Shown: one piece after another, positions 11,758 to 23,227 of the stretch | Numbering within the stretch: position 1 is the first letter of the stretch | How the letters are laid out: the number at the start of each line of letters is the position of its first letter | DNA from: Stromatinia cepivora | Taxonomy: Eukaryota; Ascomycota; Leotiomycetes; Helotiales; Sclerotiniaceae | DNA length: 64,000 nucleotides | Direction of reading: 5' to 3' | Assembly: GCA_014898415.1 (NCBI GenBank) | Contig: RCTD01000018.1 | Coordinates: 1,340,560-1,404,559 of the forward strand | Notes under the pieces: model-generated | Database searches by the model: none | Seen by the model: the letters and a program-made list of their open reading frames with translations, nothing else | What the model was told of the DNA's origin: nothing | Translations under genes and position numbers: made by a program

Positions 11758-12649
11758 CGATAGATATTAACACTACACCAATCTGTGAAATTTGAGACTT
11801 GGATCAAAGTAGCAGCTTATATCTGGTCAATGCCGTCACTGTCTCTAGTCGACTATTGTGTGATAACTCCCGCAGTTCATGAACTGAAGTGGAGAATGCG
11901 TTGTAGAAAAGCTGTCGGTCTTATATAGTTCTCATGGTCCGTGCCAATCCCCAAGATCCCCTGCATTTATGCAGTTACAACTTCATCTAAAGGGATTCTG
12001 GGATAACATAAGCGCTCAGGGGGATGTTTCTCCAATTTTGGACAAATCTGCGAATAACATTCTCGAGTAGACGTGGAAATATCGTCGTTGAGTGGCAGTC
12101 CCGCTTCAATGCAACATTCAAGTGTCTGTTTACTAGTCATTAGACCTTCAATCATGCGAGGACTACCCCTTTGCCATATCCTGAAATCCCTATGTTCGTA
12201 AAATAATCTGTTAAATGATAATTATGCACCTACCAAGCGTTTTATGGTCATATGATCGATAGGCCATGATTGATGAGAGCCCGTGTACTCAACCTGAAAC
12301 CCAATGGGACGATGGATGTTTATATGACCTTCCGAAGATCATCATGACGGGGCCTTGCTCTGTTTCTACACATGTCAGAGATACTCCTCTAAAAGACATC
12401 CTCACCACCAGCGCCTCATCCATGCAGACTTTCCTCTTCTTTGGTCGTGGCACGGAGTATTATTTGAAGTGACGTTCAGACATCTGGTAATCAGGAGGTG
12501 GCAGGTCATTACGTCATACCGCATATATCCATTCTCACTATGCGTATCGGGTTCGGTGCCGAGCCGCGAAATAAAAGCTGACATCTTATTTTTTACAAAG
12601 TAAATACTAGGTAGCTAATGGAGACATCAAGGTATCGGTACCACGGGAT

Positions 12650-12689
12650 GCCGTGTTGCCGTGTTGCCGTGTTGCCGTGTTGCCGTGTT
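12650..12689. repeat. GCCGTGTT minisatellite, 5 units
   Basis: Five perfect 8-bp units in tandem, about 280 bp upstream of the phosphatase-fold gene. Confidence 0.95.
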
Positions 12690-12966
12690 GGCGAAGCTGA
12701 GTATATCTTCATCAACTTCAGCAACTTTCAACATTAGATTTGATTGCGATTTTATTGAGATTAGATACAGATGGGTAAATGTATGTTTTTTCCAGGGGAA
12801 ACTTAAACTTTCAACTTGAATCACAGTGCCATTTGCTGATCAATGCTCTTTTACTTAATTGGATTAAAGTATCCCCTAGAACTTCTCTTCCGACTGCATA
12901 TTCAACCTGTGTGCGGACGTCATATGTAACCACACACCCACCAATTCACAGCATCTTCTCTCACGA

Positions 12967-14129
12967 ATGTCATCACTACCCATCCACGCCACTGAATCTC
13001 CATTGGAGATGCGGTCCCAGAAGAAATATGCGCACCCGAAGAGAAATATAATACTCTGCCTCCTAATCGCCTTGGCATGCACCTGGATTCCATACACATT
13101 TTATTTTCGCCAAAGCACTTTTAACGATGTCGATTCCATAATGGATGAAGGAAACGAAAACATCATTGATCACGAATATGGAACCAATGCGCAGTTCGCT
13201 TTCACAGATATGATACACCTGATGAATCTCCCTTCGGATTATCTGCCGCAAACCGGTAAGCATCGGAAACCGAATCGCTTGATCATAGTGGGTGATGTGC
13301 ATGGAATGAAACACGCGCTGGTGAGTTTACTTGCCAAAGTAAACTTCGATGAGAAACACGACCATTTGATTCTAGCTGGCGATATGATATCCAAGGGACC
13401 CGATTCTCCAGGTGTAGTCGATCTCGCTATGAAACTCGGAGCTTCTGCTGTGAGGGGAAATCATGAGGATAGGATTATCCTCGCACATGCGGATATGGTG
13501 GCGCAGCATAAGGAGGCGGAGATGGATGCACCTGGACCAAGCGAAGACCCTGAGAAGGTGGTTGATGGATTGGAGGAAGCTAGTTTCAGTCATGGGGATT
13601 ACAAGGATCGGGCGCTGGTAAGGGAGCTAGGGGAGAAGAGAATTAAGTGGTTGAAGAAATGTCCTGTTATTTTGAGAGTAGGGCATTTGGAGGGCATGGA
13701 GGAGGTAGTGGTTGTTCATGCTGGTCTGGCTCCCGGAGTAGAATTGGAGAGACAGGATCCATCTATGGTGATGAATATGAGGACTATGATTGATGGGATA
13801 CCGAGTGAGGAAAGAGATGGGAAACATTGGAATAAGGTAGGATTTGTATTCACATCATGCCATCATCCCTATGGAAGGAATCTCACTAACCAGTACAAAA
13901 TCACCAGGTCTGGAATAAATACCAGAAGAAACTACCAAAGAAAGAACGCACCACAGTCATATATGGTCACGATTCAAAACGAGGTCTCCAGTTAAAGAAA
14001 TACAGCATGGGCTTAGATACGGGGTGTTTAAAAGGCGGTAAACTTACAGCTGTGGTTATCGAAGGTGGAAATTCTACGCCTAAACATAAAGTGGTGCAAG
14101 TCAAGTGTAAGGATGGGAGAAAGCATTAG
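12967..14129 (+). CDS. PPN2: Ppn2-like endopolyphosphatase / PPP-fold metallophosphoesterase
   Basis: Exons 12967-13836 and 13908-14129 (71-nt intron) give 363 residues. The metal-binding motifs of the PPP phosphoesterase fold are all present in order: GDVHG (109-113), GDMISKGPDS (138-147), GNHED (164-168), HAG (251-253) and YGHDS (309-313). A single hydrophobic segment near residues 27-46 (NIILCLLIALACTWIPYTFY), after a basic stretch, predicts a signal-anchored, type II membrane protein. This architecture is that of yeast Ppn2 (YNL217W), a vacuolar metal-dependent endopolyphosphatase that cuts inorganic polyphosphate chains. The protein is slightly longer than yeast Ppn2. The alternative is a general ApaH-like or Ser/Thr phosphatase. 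The fold is certain; substrate and vacuolar site are inferred from the family. Confidence 0.85.
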
Positions 14130-14623
14130 AAACAAGAGATTGGACAGGGTAACGCGATGAGAGGTTTTGCATTAGATACCATTTTGAGGCGTTTGGGATA
14201 TTAGTTGTTTGAAATGAGTTAATGATGGGCACATATCAAGTTATTACAATATGGGTGATGAGTTCTATCTTGCGTTTTACGATATTAGATTCAATCTCAT
14301 CAGTGTTATTCAGGGGGCATAAGGTGGTCCTCGAGCGCAATTGTTAAACTGGGTTTGCTACAAATGAGTACATATTATTTTATTAAGCGTGGTTAGACGG
14401 CGGGGCATAAAGTCAAAGCTAATTAGTTCCAATCCGGTGCCTTCAATGCATGAAGAATATATAAAATATTTATGAGCAATATCAAAAGATAAATCCATAG
14501 TTCAGACACACCACCAGCTGATTTCGATGCTGAATATATCCAACCCCCAAGAATATTAGGATATATCCTAAATTCAAACCCAAACTCTAATTCGAATTCC
14601 ATTTTGTCTAGAAATCTAGAAAT
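14130..14623. other. convergent intergenic region
   Basis: Shared 3' flank of two convergent genes, AT-rich. I see no gene or structured element in it. Confidence 0.5.
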
Positions 14624-16103
14624 TTAAACCGCCTCGTTTGCTCCCGCATCATGATCCACAACAACTACAATAGGTATGATTCTTTCGTCTCCTGCTTCTC
14701 CCTTCTCTTCCTCCTTGCTCTCATGATTAACAAACACAAAACTACCCACCACAACCAACGCACCTGCCCAATAAACTCCAGTACTCGTCTGCTCATTCAA
14801 CCACATCTGCCCCACCAGACTCAACGGAATTGTCATACTCAACCCTACCGTTACCACCAACGGTGTCGTCAATAGCATCGCGTAGGCCCAGCAGTAATCG
14901 CTTATGAAACTACTCAAAGAATTCAATAATACTATGAGCCAGATTTTGCCAGTGGGAGGCAGCTCAAATTTTTCCACGCCGGTGAAATGCAAGATGAAGA
15001 AACCGGGCCATAGAAATATGACGTTGAAGAGGCCGACAAGTCCAAAGAATAAGGGCATATCGACACGGTCCTCATTACCGCAGCGCTTTTTCATCACTAC
15101 TGCATAAAGCCCATACATAACCGCGCTCCCAAAAGCCATAATATCGCCAATAGCAATTTGGGCTTGGGATTTATGGGGAAAATTTCCGCGGTTGGAGTCA
15201 TTGTCCGTACTCCCTAGATCAACCGAGGAAATAAGGATGATGCCTACAAAAGAAGCCAAAACACCAATGAGTTTCCGGATGGTAAAGGATTCGACGCGGA
15301 CGAGGGCTCCGAATAGCAGAGTGAAGATTGAGGAAGTGGAGGCTAGGATCGTGGAGGAGGCGACGGATGTGTATTCGAGACAGCCGGCCACGAGGTAATT
15401 GGCTACGAACCAAAGCAGGGAGAATTCGAGAGAAAGTTTGGCGGTTTCGGAAACACTTAGTTTGTCTTCCTTTTCTTGCTCTTGTGGTTGGGGAAGATCT
15501 GTGTCAAAGTCATCGGTGGAGCTAAGGAGACGGGAGTGAGAAGCGCTCATAGAATCGTATTCTTGGTCTTCAAGGCTGGATTCCCGGGCACACCATCCTT
15601 TGCGGAGATTCTGGAGTCCGGAGCGGTATTTTAAGATTTGTTCGTGATAATAATCGACAGCGGAATCCTTCACATGCGACCACCCATGCTCCCTCGATAT
15701 TCGTAGAAAGATAGGGATTAACGATATAGCAAAGAACGACGTGTTGATATATGTCACGAAATATGGTTTTGAATAGGTGTTATCGGCGAATATATACTAT
15801 TGTTCTTGGTATCAGTATGAGTAGGTATCTAATCCCTTGATACTTTCCCAACTCAAAATACCAAGCTTGCAAAGAGAGAAGCATACTCACACTAGCAAGA
15901 AAATTACTACTCGTCCATAACATCACCGTAACTCCCAATAGCACCATGCCCAGCGTTCTGCGCGCTACATTCTCCAACCCCACTCCAGCTCTAAATCCCA
16001 TGTTCTTGCTACCTGTGTCCGCACTGGTGTCTGTAATCGCCCTTTCTAACGACAGTCTCTGAGTATGTGTCTGCATTATAGCAGGATCCGTTGATACGCT
16101 CAT
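14624..16103 (-). CDS. SLC35F-like drug/metabolite transporter (yeast YML018C type)
   Basis: Exons 16103-15891 and 15796-14624 with a 94-nt GT-AG intron; the join reads NFLAS then YIFADNTYSKPYF, 461 residues in all. There are about ten hydrophobic helices in the arrangement of the EamA/DMT superfamily. The first falls at residues 52-72. After a hydrophilic loop (about 115-180) come LSLEFSLLWFVANYLVAGCLEYTSVASSTILASTSSIFTLLFGAL and the rest of the bundle, with the typical LIGVLASFVGIILISSVD and later VYWAGALVVVGSFVFVNHES. This is the SLC35F5 / YML018C / Thi74 branch, found on vacuolar or other endomembranes; the substrate is not established. The C-terminal tail is acidic, then Val-rich. The family call is strong; the substrate is unknown. 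Confidence 0.85.
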
Positions 16104-16987
16104 GGCGTCGAGTTTGGTTGACTGTGCCGTCGTTTCCGGATCGAGTTGTGGGATATCGTCCTTTAATCGCCTTTCCGACCTTATCTATATCCCACCTATG
16201 CCCACGCAGCCAGAATTCCGTCGAGTGGACGTAAACTATGTGGATTTCTTTTCAGGAGGTCGGAAGGTCATGGAGGTCGTAAACACATGCACAAATATTG
16301 ATGCATTTAATAATACGTTGAATCCTCTTATACCAGGAGTTGAAGCGTGAGCGTGTTTGTTCGTCCTTGATGCGATCAATATAGTCGAAGCAGTAGTGAA
16401 TTCAGAACACGGGAGACTGAGCACGCGACCGAAATCATCAACGATGCTTCTGCAATTCCCGTAATCTCGAAGAGAAATAACTTATAAAATAAAAGTCAAG
16501 CCAAGTGAAGTGAAGGCTGACTGTACCTGCCCAGTGGATCAAGACAACCTCATATGATAAGTTTATCGCTTGGCTTGTAATAAACTAGACTAGGTAGGTG
16601 TACGCTAAATCGTTATCAAACGCAATTTCATCAAGAGCATTGAATCGAGGAGAGTCAAAGGCAAATAGAGGCTGGTGAACTTTGTTTCAATGTCACTGTA
16701 AGTTTCGCTAACGTACTCGCATCACTGAAGAGAACTGTTCTAATACAAATAAAGTGGCTCGTCCAAGAAAGATTTCATTTACGAACTATGAAACGCGTCT
16801 CTCTCATTATACATTCTGTATCATCAAGGAAAGAAGAAAATCGCAGACCCAATAGCGCCAGAATGATCCTTATGTACAGTTGATCTCGCATCAAAGCTTC
16901 CCGTATAATTCCCTCGATGACTGAAAGGGTGGGGTGGAGAGAGAGAATGAGACCAAAGACTTCCAACGCGACCCCAGCGACTGCCAT
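16104..16987. other. intergenic between the SLC35F-like and YPT7 genes
   Basis: Both flanking genes are on the minus strand, so this holds the promoter of the transporter gene and the 3' flank of YPT7. Two frames (16102-16350 plus, 16775-16987 minus) are short, without motif, and lie where UTRs are expected. No other element was seen. Confidence 0.4.
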
Positions 16988-17950
16988 TTAACAAGCACAG
17001 CCATCTCTATCATTCTCGATATGGATGTTGATTGGATCCGAGTAGTCTCCATTGTATTCTTCCGATTCCTCCTGTGCTAGAGCGTTTCTTGCGATGACTG
17101 AAAAGGAGGTTAGCTCAGAAGTGTCAAAGACGATAGAGATTAGTTACCTTCAAAGGCTTGCTCAACGTTGATGGCCTCCTTTGCACTCGTCTCGAAGTAT
17201 GGAATATTGCCTTTTGAAGTGCAGAAAGTCATGGCCCGTTTTGAAGAGATCTAAGGCACCATTAGCAAAATATCGTAATGCCATCCCAATGCCAAACTTA
17301 CTACTCTCTTGTTCTCCTCAACATCAATCTTGTTACCTAGAACGACCTATTTAACCATCAGCGCCACATTCCTTTTCAGCAAAGTTACTAAACTTACAAA
17401 TGGAAAGCTTTCTGGATCTCTAGGCGAGGCCTGGATCAGGAATTCATCCCTCCAGCTATCCAATGTGTCGAAACTTTTTGAATTGTTGACATCGTAGACG
17501 AGAACACAGCAATCCGCTCCTCTGTAGAATGCGACCCCTAACGATTGAAACCGTTCCTGACCTGCTGTATCCCAAAGCTATAATCCAGCTATCAGCTACC
17601 ACATTCTCGCCGCCATGTATTGCGTAGAACCCTCACCTGCATAGTGACTAATCGATCATCAACCAGAACTTCCTTTGTCAAGAAATCCGCCCCGATAGTT
17701 GCCTTGTAGCTTGCACTGAACTTCTTATTGACCTAATCCATTATTAGTCTCTCATATTGGCGTATGCATCAGGAGTGAAAGATGAAAGACTCGGCAGGTG
17801 TTCAACGTACATATTGATTCATCAAACTCGTCTTTCCTACACCGCTATCGCCCAGGATAATAACCTGCGAATTTAAGATCAGTATCAAACTAGAGATAAG
17901 ACCTTAGTGATAATCCTCACCTTCAGTAAGACCTTCTTTCTTGAAGCCAT
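16988..17950 (-). CDS. YPT7: Rab7-family GTPase Ypt7
   Basis: Seven exons: 17950-17921, 17864-17811, 17732-17637, 17577-17398, 17346-17302, 17250-17148 and 17097-16988. Every junction is GT-AG and in phase, giving 205 residues. G-box motifs are complete: GDSGVGKT (15-22), the switch I threonine in ATIGADF, WDTAGQE, NKID and ETSAK. The protein ends in CAC, the double-cysteine site for geranylgeranylation. The opening [21 protein letters not shown] and the effector region [12 protein letters not shown] are diagnostic of Rab7/Ypt7. This GTPase controls fusion at late endosomes and vacuoles through the HOPS tether and completes autophagy. The very high intron density for so short a protein is usual for Rab genes in filamentous fungi. 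The divergent neighbour is ATG16, another autophagy gene, but shared regulation is only a possibility. Confidence 0.97.
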
Positions 17951-19038
17951 CTTTCCTTGTGCTTCCTTGATCTGATCTCTTCTCTTCACGAAGCGCTAAC
18001 TTTCTCCCTGCCTTTCCTCTGTCCCTTTCCTCAATCAAAAAAGGAGCGTAAACACGTAATCTGAAGAATCGTTTCGTTCGTTGAAAAAGAATCCCGTTCA
18101 ATTTTCAAGAAATCGGAATATGTATGTATTAATGTAGTCCTTGTCATTGGTTTGATTGAGTGAAGAGGAGGAACATCAACATTAAGCTTTAGTGCATTGC
18201 CTCGTGCGCTTCCTCACTAAAACGACCCATCATCAGAAACCCGCTAGCACCGGCCGCTTTATCCTATCAGCTTTTGCTTATCTAGATCCCACTAAAGAGG
18301 CTAGAGCTCACCAAACACCAAGACCCCCCATTACTTAAACCATTTAGGGTAGCAACTTAGATACTTGGATACTTAATCATTTTTTGAAATTATATAAGCA
18401 ACGTTACCGAGCACTACATACGAATATATATGTACTAGGGCGAACATCACGATACTCTCATTCATAATCAGTAAAATATCACAAGTGGCTTATTTTTAAA
18501 TTATACTGTTCAATATTCCTAATTGAGTCATACATTCAAAATAATGGAAATACCGTGATTGATGGATAGTAAGTAGTTGATTCAATTGAAAATTGAGGTT
18601 TAGGTCTTAAAGGCCCTATAATTTAGTGATTTGGGGTTTGAAGGGTAGTCTGTAGAATATTAGTACTATGAAAATGTAATAAAAGTTCGAAGTCCCCGAT
18701 TCTGGCAGGGGTATTGTTGAAAGTTGCTTGATTGGGTAAGGGCCTGGGCGTTTCGTTGCCATTCCAGACGTTCCCTTATCCGATAGATACGCATCTTGCA
18801 TGTTGCATGAGAGAACCTCTTTATCCCATTCACTTGCAGAATCTCGTACATAAAAAATATCAGGCTACACTTTTCTTCAACAAATTTTTAATATCTATAA
18901 CCTAGAACTTCAATTTTTCGTGGAATTCTACCATAGGTAGAGGGTGTATTCTATGATTATCTACTGACGAAAAACCATTTGTAACTTTCAGAGCAATGCA
19001 GCCTCAACTTATACATCAGCAACCAAGAAAACGACACG
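17951..19038. promoter_or_regulatory. divergent intergenic region between YPT7 and ATG16
   Basis: About 1.1 kb separating two divergently transcribed genes, so it must contain both promoters. It is AT-rich in the middle. I recognise no specific binding site, and small frames here lack motifs. Confidence 0.45.
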
Positions 19039-19706
19039 ATGACTTCCTGGCGCGATGAGTATATTAAAGCTTTACAAGAACGTGACGAGCGAGAACAAGC
19101 TAGCTACCAGCGATTTGATCGTCAGTTTATAGAAGTTTGTACGTAACCCCTTCTGAAGTGCATTTTGTCCAAAATCTAATAACTCGCAAAGATACTCAGC
19201 TGCTCGACAGAGTCTCCGCCCAAACCGCGGCAGCGGCTGTTCACGATACTCCTTCGTCCCTCTCTTCTTCTTCCACGTCTCAGAAAACAACCTTCAAAAA
19301 TACAAAACAAACTCAACCCACCTCCTCTTTCGAGATCCTCCAACTTCGCGCTTCCTTGGCCGAAGCACTCCGTTCCTCTTCACACTTTCAATCGCGCCTG
19401 AAAACCGCTGAAACCTCTCTTCAGGCTCTACGTAATAAAAGCATCTCAGAATCTAAACAAATCGAAAATTTGACTCGAGAACGAAATATCATGGAAAGGA
19501 AGATTAGGGATAGAGATGAGGAGTTGAAGGCTAAGACTAAGGGGTACCATGATGTGCAGGATGAGATGATATCTCTGAATTTACAGCTTAATATAGCAGA
19601 GCAGAATGAGAAAAGATTAAAGGCGGAAAATAAAGAGTTGATCGATAGGTGGATGGCTCAAAAGGGAAGGGAAGCGGATGAAATGAATAGAACGTTTGGG
19701 ACCTAA
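19039..19706 (+). CDS. ATG16: autophagy protein Atg16
   Basis: Exons 19039-19138 and 19192-19706 (53-nt intron) give 204 residues, the normal length for fungal Atg16, which lacks the WD40 half found in animals. The N-terminus (MTSWRDEYIKALQERDEREQ) is the Atg5-interacting motif, with the conserved W-x(3)-Y-x(2)-AL-x(2)-RD pattern. Residues from about 90 to 195 form a long heptad-rich coiled coil (SLAEALRSSSHFQSRLKTAE, then EQNEKRLKAENKELIDRWMAQ) that mediates dimerisation. Atg16 holds the Atg12-Atg5 conjugate at the isolation membrane and so directs Atg8 lipidation. The Ser/Thr-rich link (about 45-80) is variable in the family. The gene faces DOT1 tail to tail. Confidence 0.93.
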
Positions 19707-19972
19707 TGTATGGAACTAATGATTCATAAACCATGCCCGATTACTTTTGTTTTAAAATCACCGAACTAGCGTAAGATATGCACCCATAACGACGCTGATA
19801 CAAATACATTCATCTATGAATACATCTACTTAATACCGACTTGATGCTAATATCGCTGTGTACCCGAGTACCCAATAATGACCTGCCCAGTGGTATCAAC
19901 TAATACAAGAAAAACGATGTGTCCAAAGCCCATGGACCTTTTGCCATACTCCTGAATATTCTAATCCACAAA
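19707..19972. other. short convergent gap
   Basis: Shared 3' flank of ATG16 and DOT1. No feature beyond AT-rich terminator-like DNA. Confidence 0.5.
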
Positions 19973-21688
19973 TCATCTAACCCGAGACCCCCGTGCCTGT
20001 CTATCCTCTACGGACTTGTGATAATTAGCTACAAAGCTACTATCCTTTGTAGCAACATAGTAATCCCCTCCTCCACCCTGCCAACTAACATCTCCTTGTG
20101 CGAAGGTCTTCTTTTCGACTCGCAATAGATTGATTGGGTTATATTGATTGTACTGGTTCATAACATGGCCATCTGGTACGAAAGTTTTTAAACTCACAAT
20201 CTTACAACCCTCTTTCAAATCCAAGAATAAGTTCACAAGACTTTGATTCAAATTAGGGTTGAAGACCTGGTTGTTGACCAAGATAACGTCAGCCCTCCTC
20301 ATCGCCTCATGAATCTTTGTGTTCTCCAAAAAATCCCCTTCCTCAAGGTTGACAGATCCGGCGCTGAGACCCCAAGCCCTGCAGCGTGCAAAGAACTCTG
20401 TCTTTTGGACAGCAGCAAGCTTACAGCAATTTCGCATTATTTCGCAGCCCCAACTTTCGCAACCAACTTGCAAGGCGGCATGAATGACGACATTCCCTAC
20501 CCCCGAACCAAGATCTATGAAAACTTGATCGGATTTCATGCGAGTATCTTCCTTGAGAATTCGGGATATGAACGGGAATGTAAGCTCGCCGTAGACATAA
20601 TCTGTGCCGTTCTTGTATTCTCTAGTCAATTCAACCTGAGGAGATACTGCTCGGTCGTAGACTTGCTGGAGAACCATTTTGAGAAGTTTAGACGATAGTG
20701 AATGCATATTATCCAGATTTTGTGCCAGCGATCCATTCTTGGTGAGAGTACCGAGTGCGTCGTTGTAAACTTCCACAGCATTCCGAAATTCGAGTAATAG
20801 CTCCTTTAGCCTCGCTTTGTCATAGGGCTTTTTATTTTTGTTGGCGAGAGTCCAAGTAATATTGTTCGTTGCTTTGTTAATCTTGCGAATGATCCCCGTT
20901 TCTGGATGCTGGAACTCCGCTGCTTGCTCTTCAGTCAGATATTCCTCCTTAACTATTTCTGCAATCTTTGGTATTTCATCGTAAGGATTAATTAATTCTT
21001 CTTCTCCAGGATCAATGACTTCGCCTTCGGAAATGAGTTGGTATCTTTATTGTTGACATTTATTAGCTCAGTCTTACTTCAGGTTCGGAGATTGCAGAGA
21101 AGAGGCGTACCTTTCCATACGACGAACGCTAGGGTATCGTAGGTAAACTGCTTCACCCTCCTCCTTCTTTCTATCGCAAACCTTCTCGCCCCTCTTAGCC
21201 CTGTGCTTCGTCATCATGACATCGGCCGCATGGATCATTTTACATTTAGAACCTTGATTGTCAGCGGCTTCAGACAAAAAAGCCTTTTGGTCTCTCAGAC
21301 TTCTCCTCAAATCAAGTTCCACGTTTTCCGACTTGGCCCGTTTGGCTGGTATGTCAATCTCTTCGTCTTCCTCGCTATCACTCTCCAACGGTCGCTGGCT
21401 TGGACTTCTTCGAGCTTTAAGATTTGAGCTTTTCCCTACACCACGACTTTCGCTGATTTCTCTTTCTTTTCTCTTCTTTCCCACCCCGAGGGTAGAATTG
21501 GAGATTGCCAATCTGCCACGAGCTTCCGCGACCCTCGTCGCAGGTGCTCCAGTTCGGAGGTTTTTACTCGATGTTCTGGTGGGTAAAGTCGGCCTTGGAG
21601 ACTGCTTTGGAACTTTGACGGCCTCGATTTTGTATTTCGGAACCACAGGCTTAATTGTAAGATTTTTTTGTCCGAAATTCAAACTCAT
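19973..21688 (-). CDS. DOT1: histone H3 Lys79 methyltransferase Dot1
   Basis: Exons 21688-21111 and 21044-19973 (66-nt intron) give 549 residues. The N-terminal third is basic and disordered (RSPSQRPLESDSEEDEEIDIPAKRAK) and would bind nucleosomal DNA or histone. The catalytic half carries the Dot1 signatures in order: YGEL (about 344-347, loop D), FIDLGSGVGNVVIHAALQ (about 368-385, SAM motif I), GCEI (about 392) and VNNQVFNPNLN (about 448-458, the loop shaping the lysine channel). This fold is a seven-strand SAM methyltransferase, not a SET domain. Dot1 mono-, di- and trimethylates H3K79 and acts in telomeric silencing and the DNA-damage checkpoint. Nothing is missing or broken. The 5' end faces a 1.5-kb AT-rich gap. 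Confidence 0.95.
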
Positions 21689-23227
21689 TCCTGCTGTCCC
21701 AGAAAAAGAACGAAGAATAAATGTTTGGTCTTGCCAAAATAGAGGACTAATATATGTTGATGCTGTAATCTCAAAAATGAATATGGTAGCTAAGGAGTGT
21801 GAAGAGATGATTTATGGTAGAATTCAAAGTTGTAGGATGGTAGAATATTACATGTTAAAAAGTAAATAAGTCTAGCAGGCAGGCACGATCGAAGGCTGCA
21901 CTACCTAATGCATGGATCTACGCTAATATTTATCACGTGATGATACTTATCTGGAAAGATTGTTCTGGAAACGGAAAGAGGGGGCACCATATAATTTATG
22001 AACAATTAGACTATACAGAATCATCGATAAAAACTTTCAACATATTTCACAATTTGACAAATTCATATTATGAGGCCAAAATGAATTCAATTCAATTTTC
22101 AAAACAAAACTATCATTTATTAATTGACTTGATATTGATTTTTTTACTTTTTTTTAAAAAAAGAGGAATTCTTTAATTAAGTATCGAGAAAAGAGGAGAG
22201 TCCTTTTTCAATAATATCCAGTTGTATAGTATGCATATATATGTTTTGATTCCTATAAGAAAATATCAAGCATTATTAGAACCTCTTACTATTTAATGAC
22301 TTTTTAACTTTGGACCTATTAAAAACCATATATCAATAATGTAGCTCAAGAACAACATTCCAGTTTGTTATCATTTCCTTGTGATACATGTGTATAAGAA
22401 TCTCTGAGATGCTTGGTAACTTTGCTAGAATTTTACTACTTCTTCACATTTAACATCATAAATTGGCCTTATTCATGGATCCCCTCCCCTCCATCTCCTA
22501 TTCTAATGCCCAATACCAATCTTAAAAGTGCAAATACAAATGCAACAATTAGGAAACCACAAAAAAGCTTCTAAGTTATCTTAGACTCATAGCCATCTCA
22601 TGTCGCATCATCATTCGATTCCTTCTCATCACCCTCGGCCTATCATGTGCAGATATGTTGAAGGTTAAAAGGATAATATAGTGATGGCAAGCAAATGGCT
22701 GTATGAACATGGAAATTGTGAGGATGATTCATTGTTCCCCAGAAATAGATAACTTTTTGATGCCCAGATTTACTTTTTTGGAAAACAGGAGAGTAGACCA
22801 GCAAAACACACAAAAGACCCAAACAGACCCAAACAGACCCAAGTGTATGAGATGACAGGTAGTCTAACATGTCAGTCAGGAACACCATGCGCCCCAAAGA
22901 GGTATGTAACATTTGTGCAGAGGCCGCCCATATTCAATCTAGATATTACTAGTATAGAAGAGTAGAGTGGATTCCAGAAAAGCTTTTCGTATGCTGCAAG
23001 GCTGTGGTATCGTTCTGGGCCCGTGAGGCTAAACATGGGAATAGAAATCTAGACACAAAGATTTATGCGGATCCAACGCCGAAGGAAATCGTTTTGAGAA
23101 TTGAGGAACGGGAAATTATTCTTCTTGCCATTTAGGAGCATTGGATTTATGACACTAGATGCTCAGTGCACCGAGAATGCTTGCTCGGTTTGTCAATGTT
23201 TCATTGACGCCTCTCAAAATCTGATAT
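21689..23227. other. AT-rich intergenic region between DOT1 and eIF4B
   Basis: Upstream of DOT1 and downstream of the eIF4B gene, both on the minus strand. It has poly-T/A tracts near 22137-22165 and a 10-bp AGACCCAAAC repeat at 22815-22842. No gene is supported. Confidence 0.45.
22815..22842. repeat. AGACCCAAAC short tandem repeat, nearly 3 units
   Basis: Two perfect 10-bp units and a partial third unit. Confidence 0.85.

Larger units (their letters stand above)
11123..12966. other. intergenic region with tandem repeats
   Basis: No credible gene between the BTB-type gene and the phosphatase-fold gene. It holds a degenerate roughly 64-bp tandem array (11501-11757) and a perfect 8-bp minisatellite (12650-12689), listed separately. 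Short frames here have no motif. Confidence 0.4.

Noticed and set aside
16775..16987. Minus-strand frame starting MAVAGVALEVFGLIL
   Set aside because: It directly follows the YPT7 stop codon, where a 3' UTR is expected. It is only 70 codons and has no partner exon.
20243..20698. Plus-strand frame of 151 codons
   Set aside because: Antisense shadow of the DOT1 catalytic domain.
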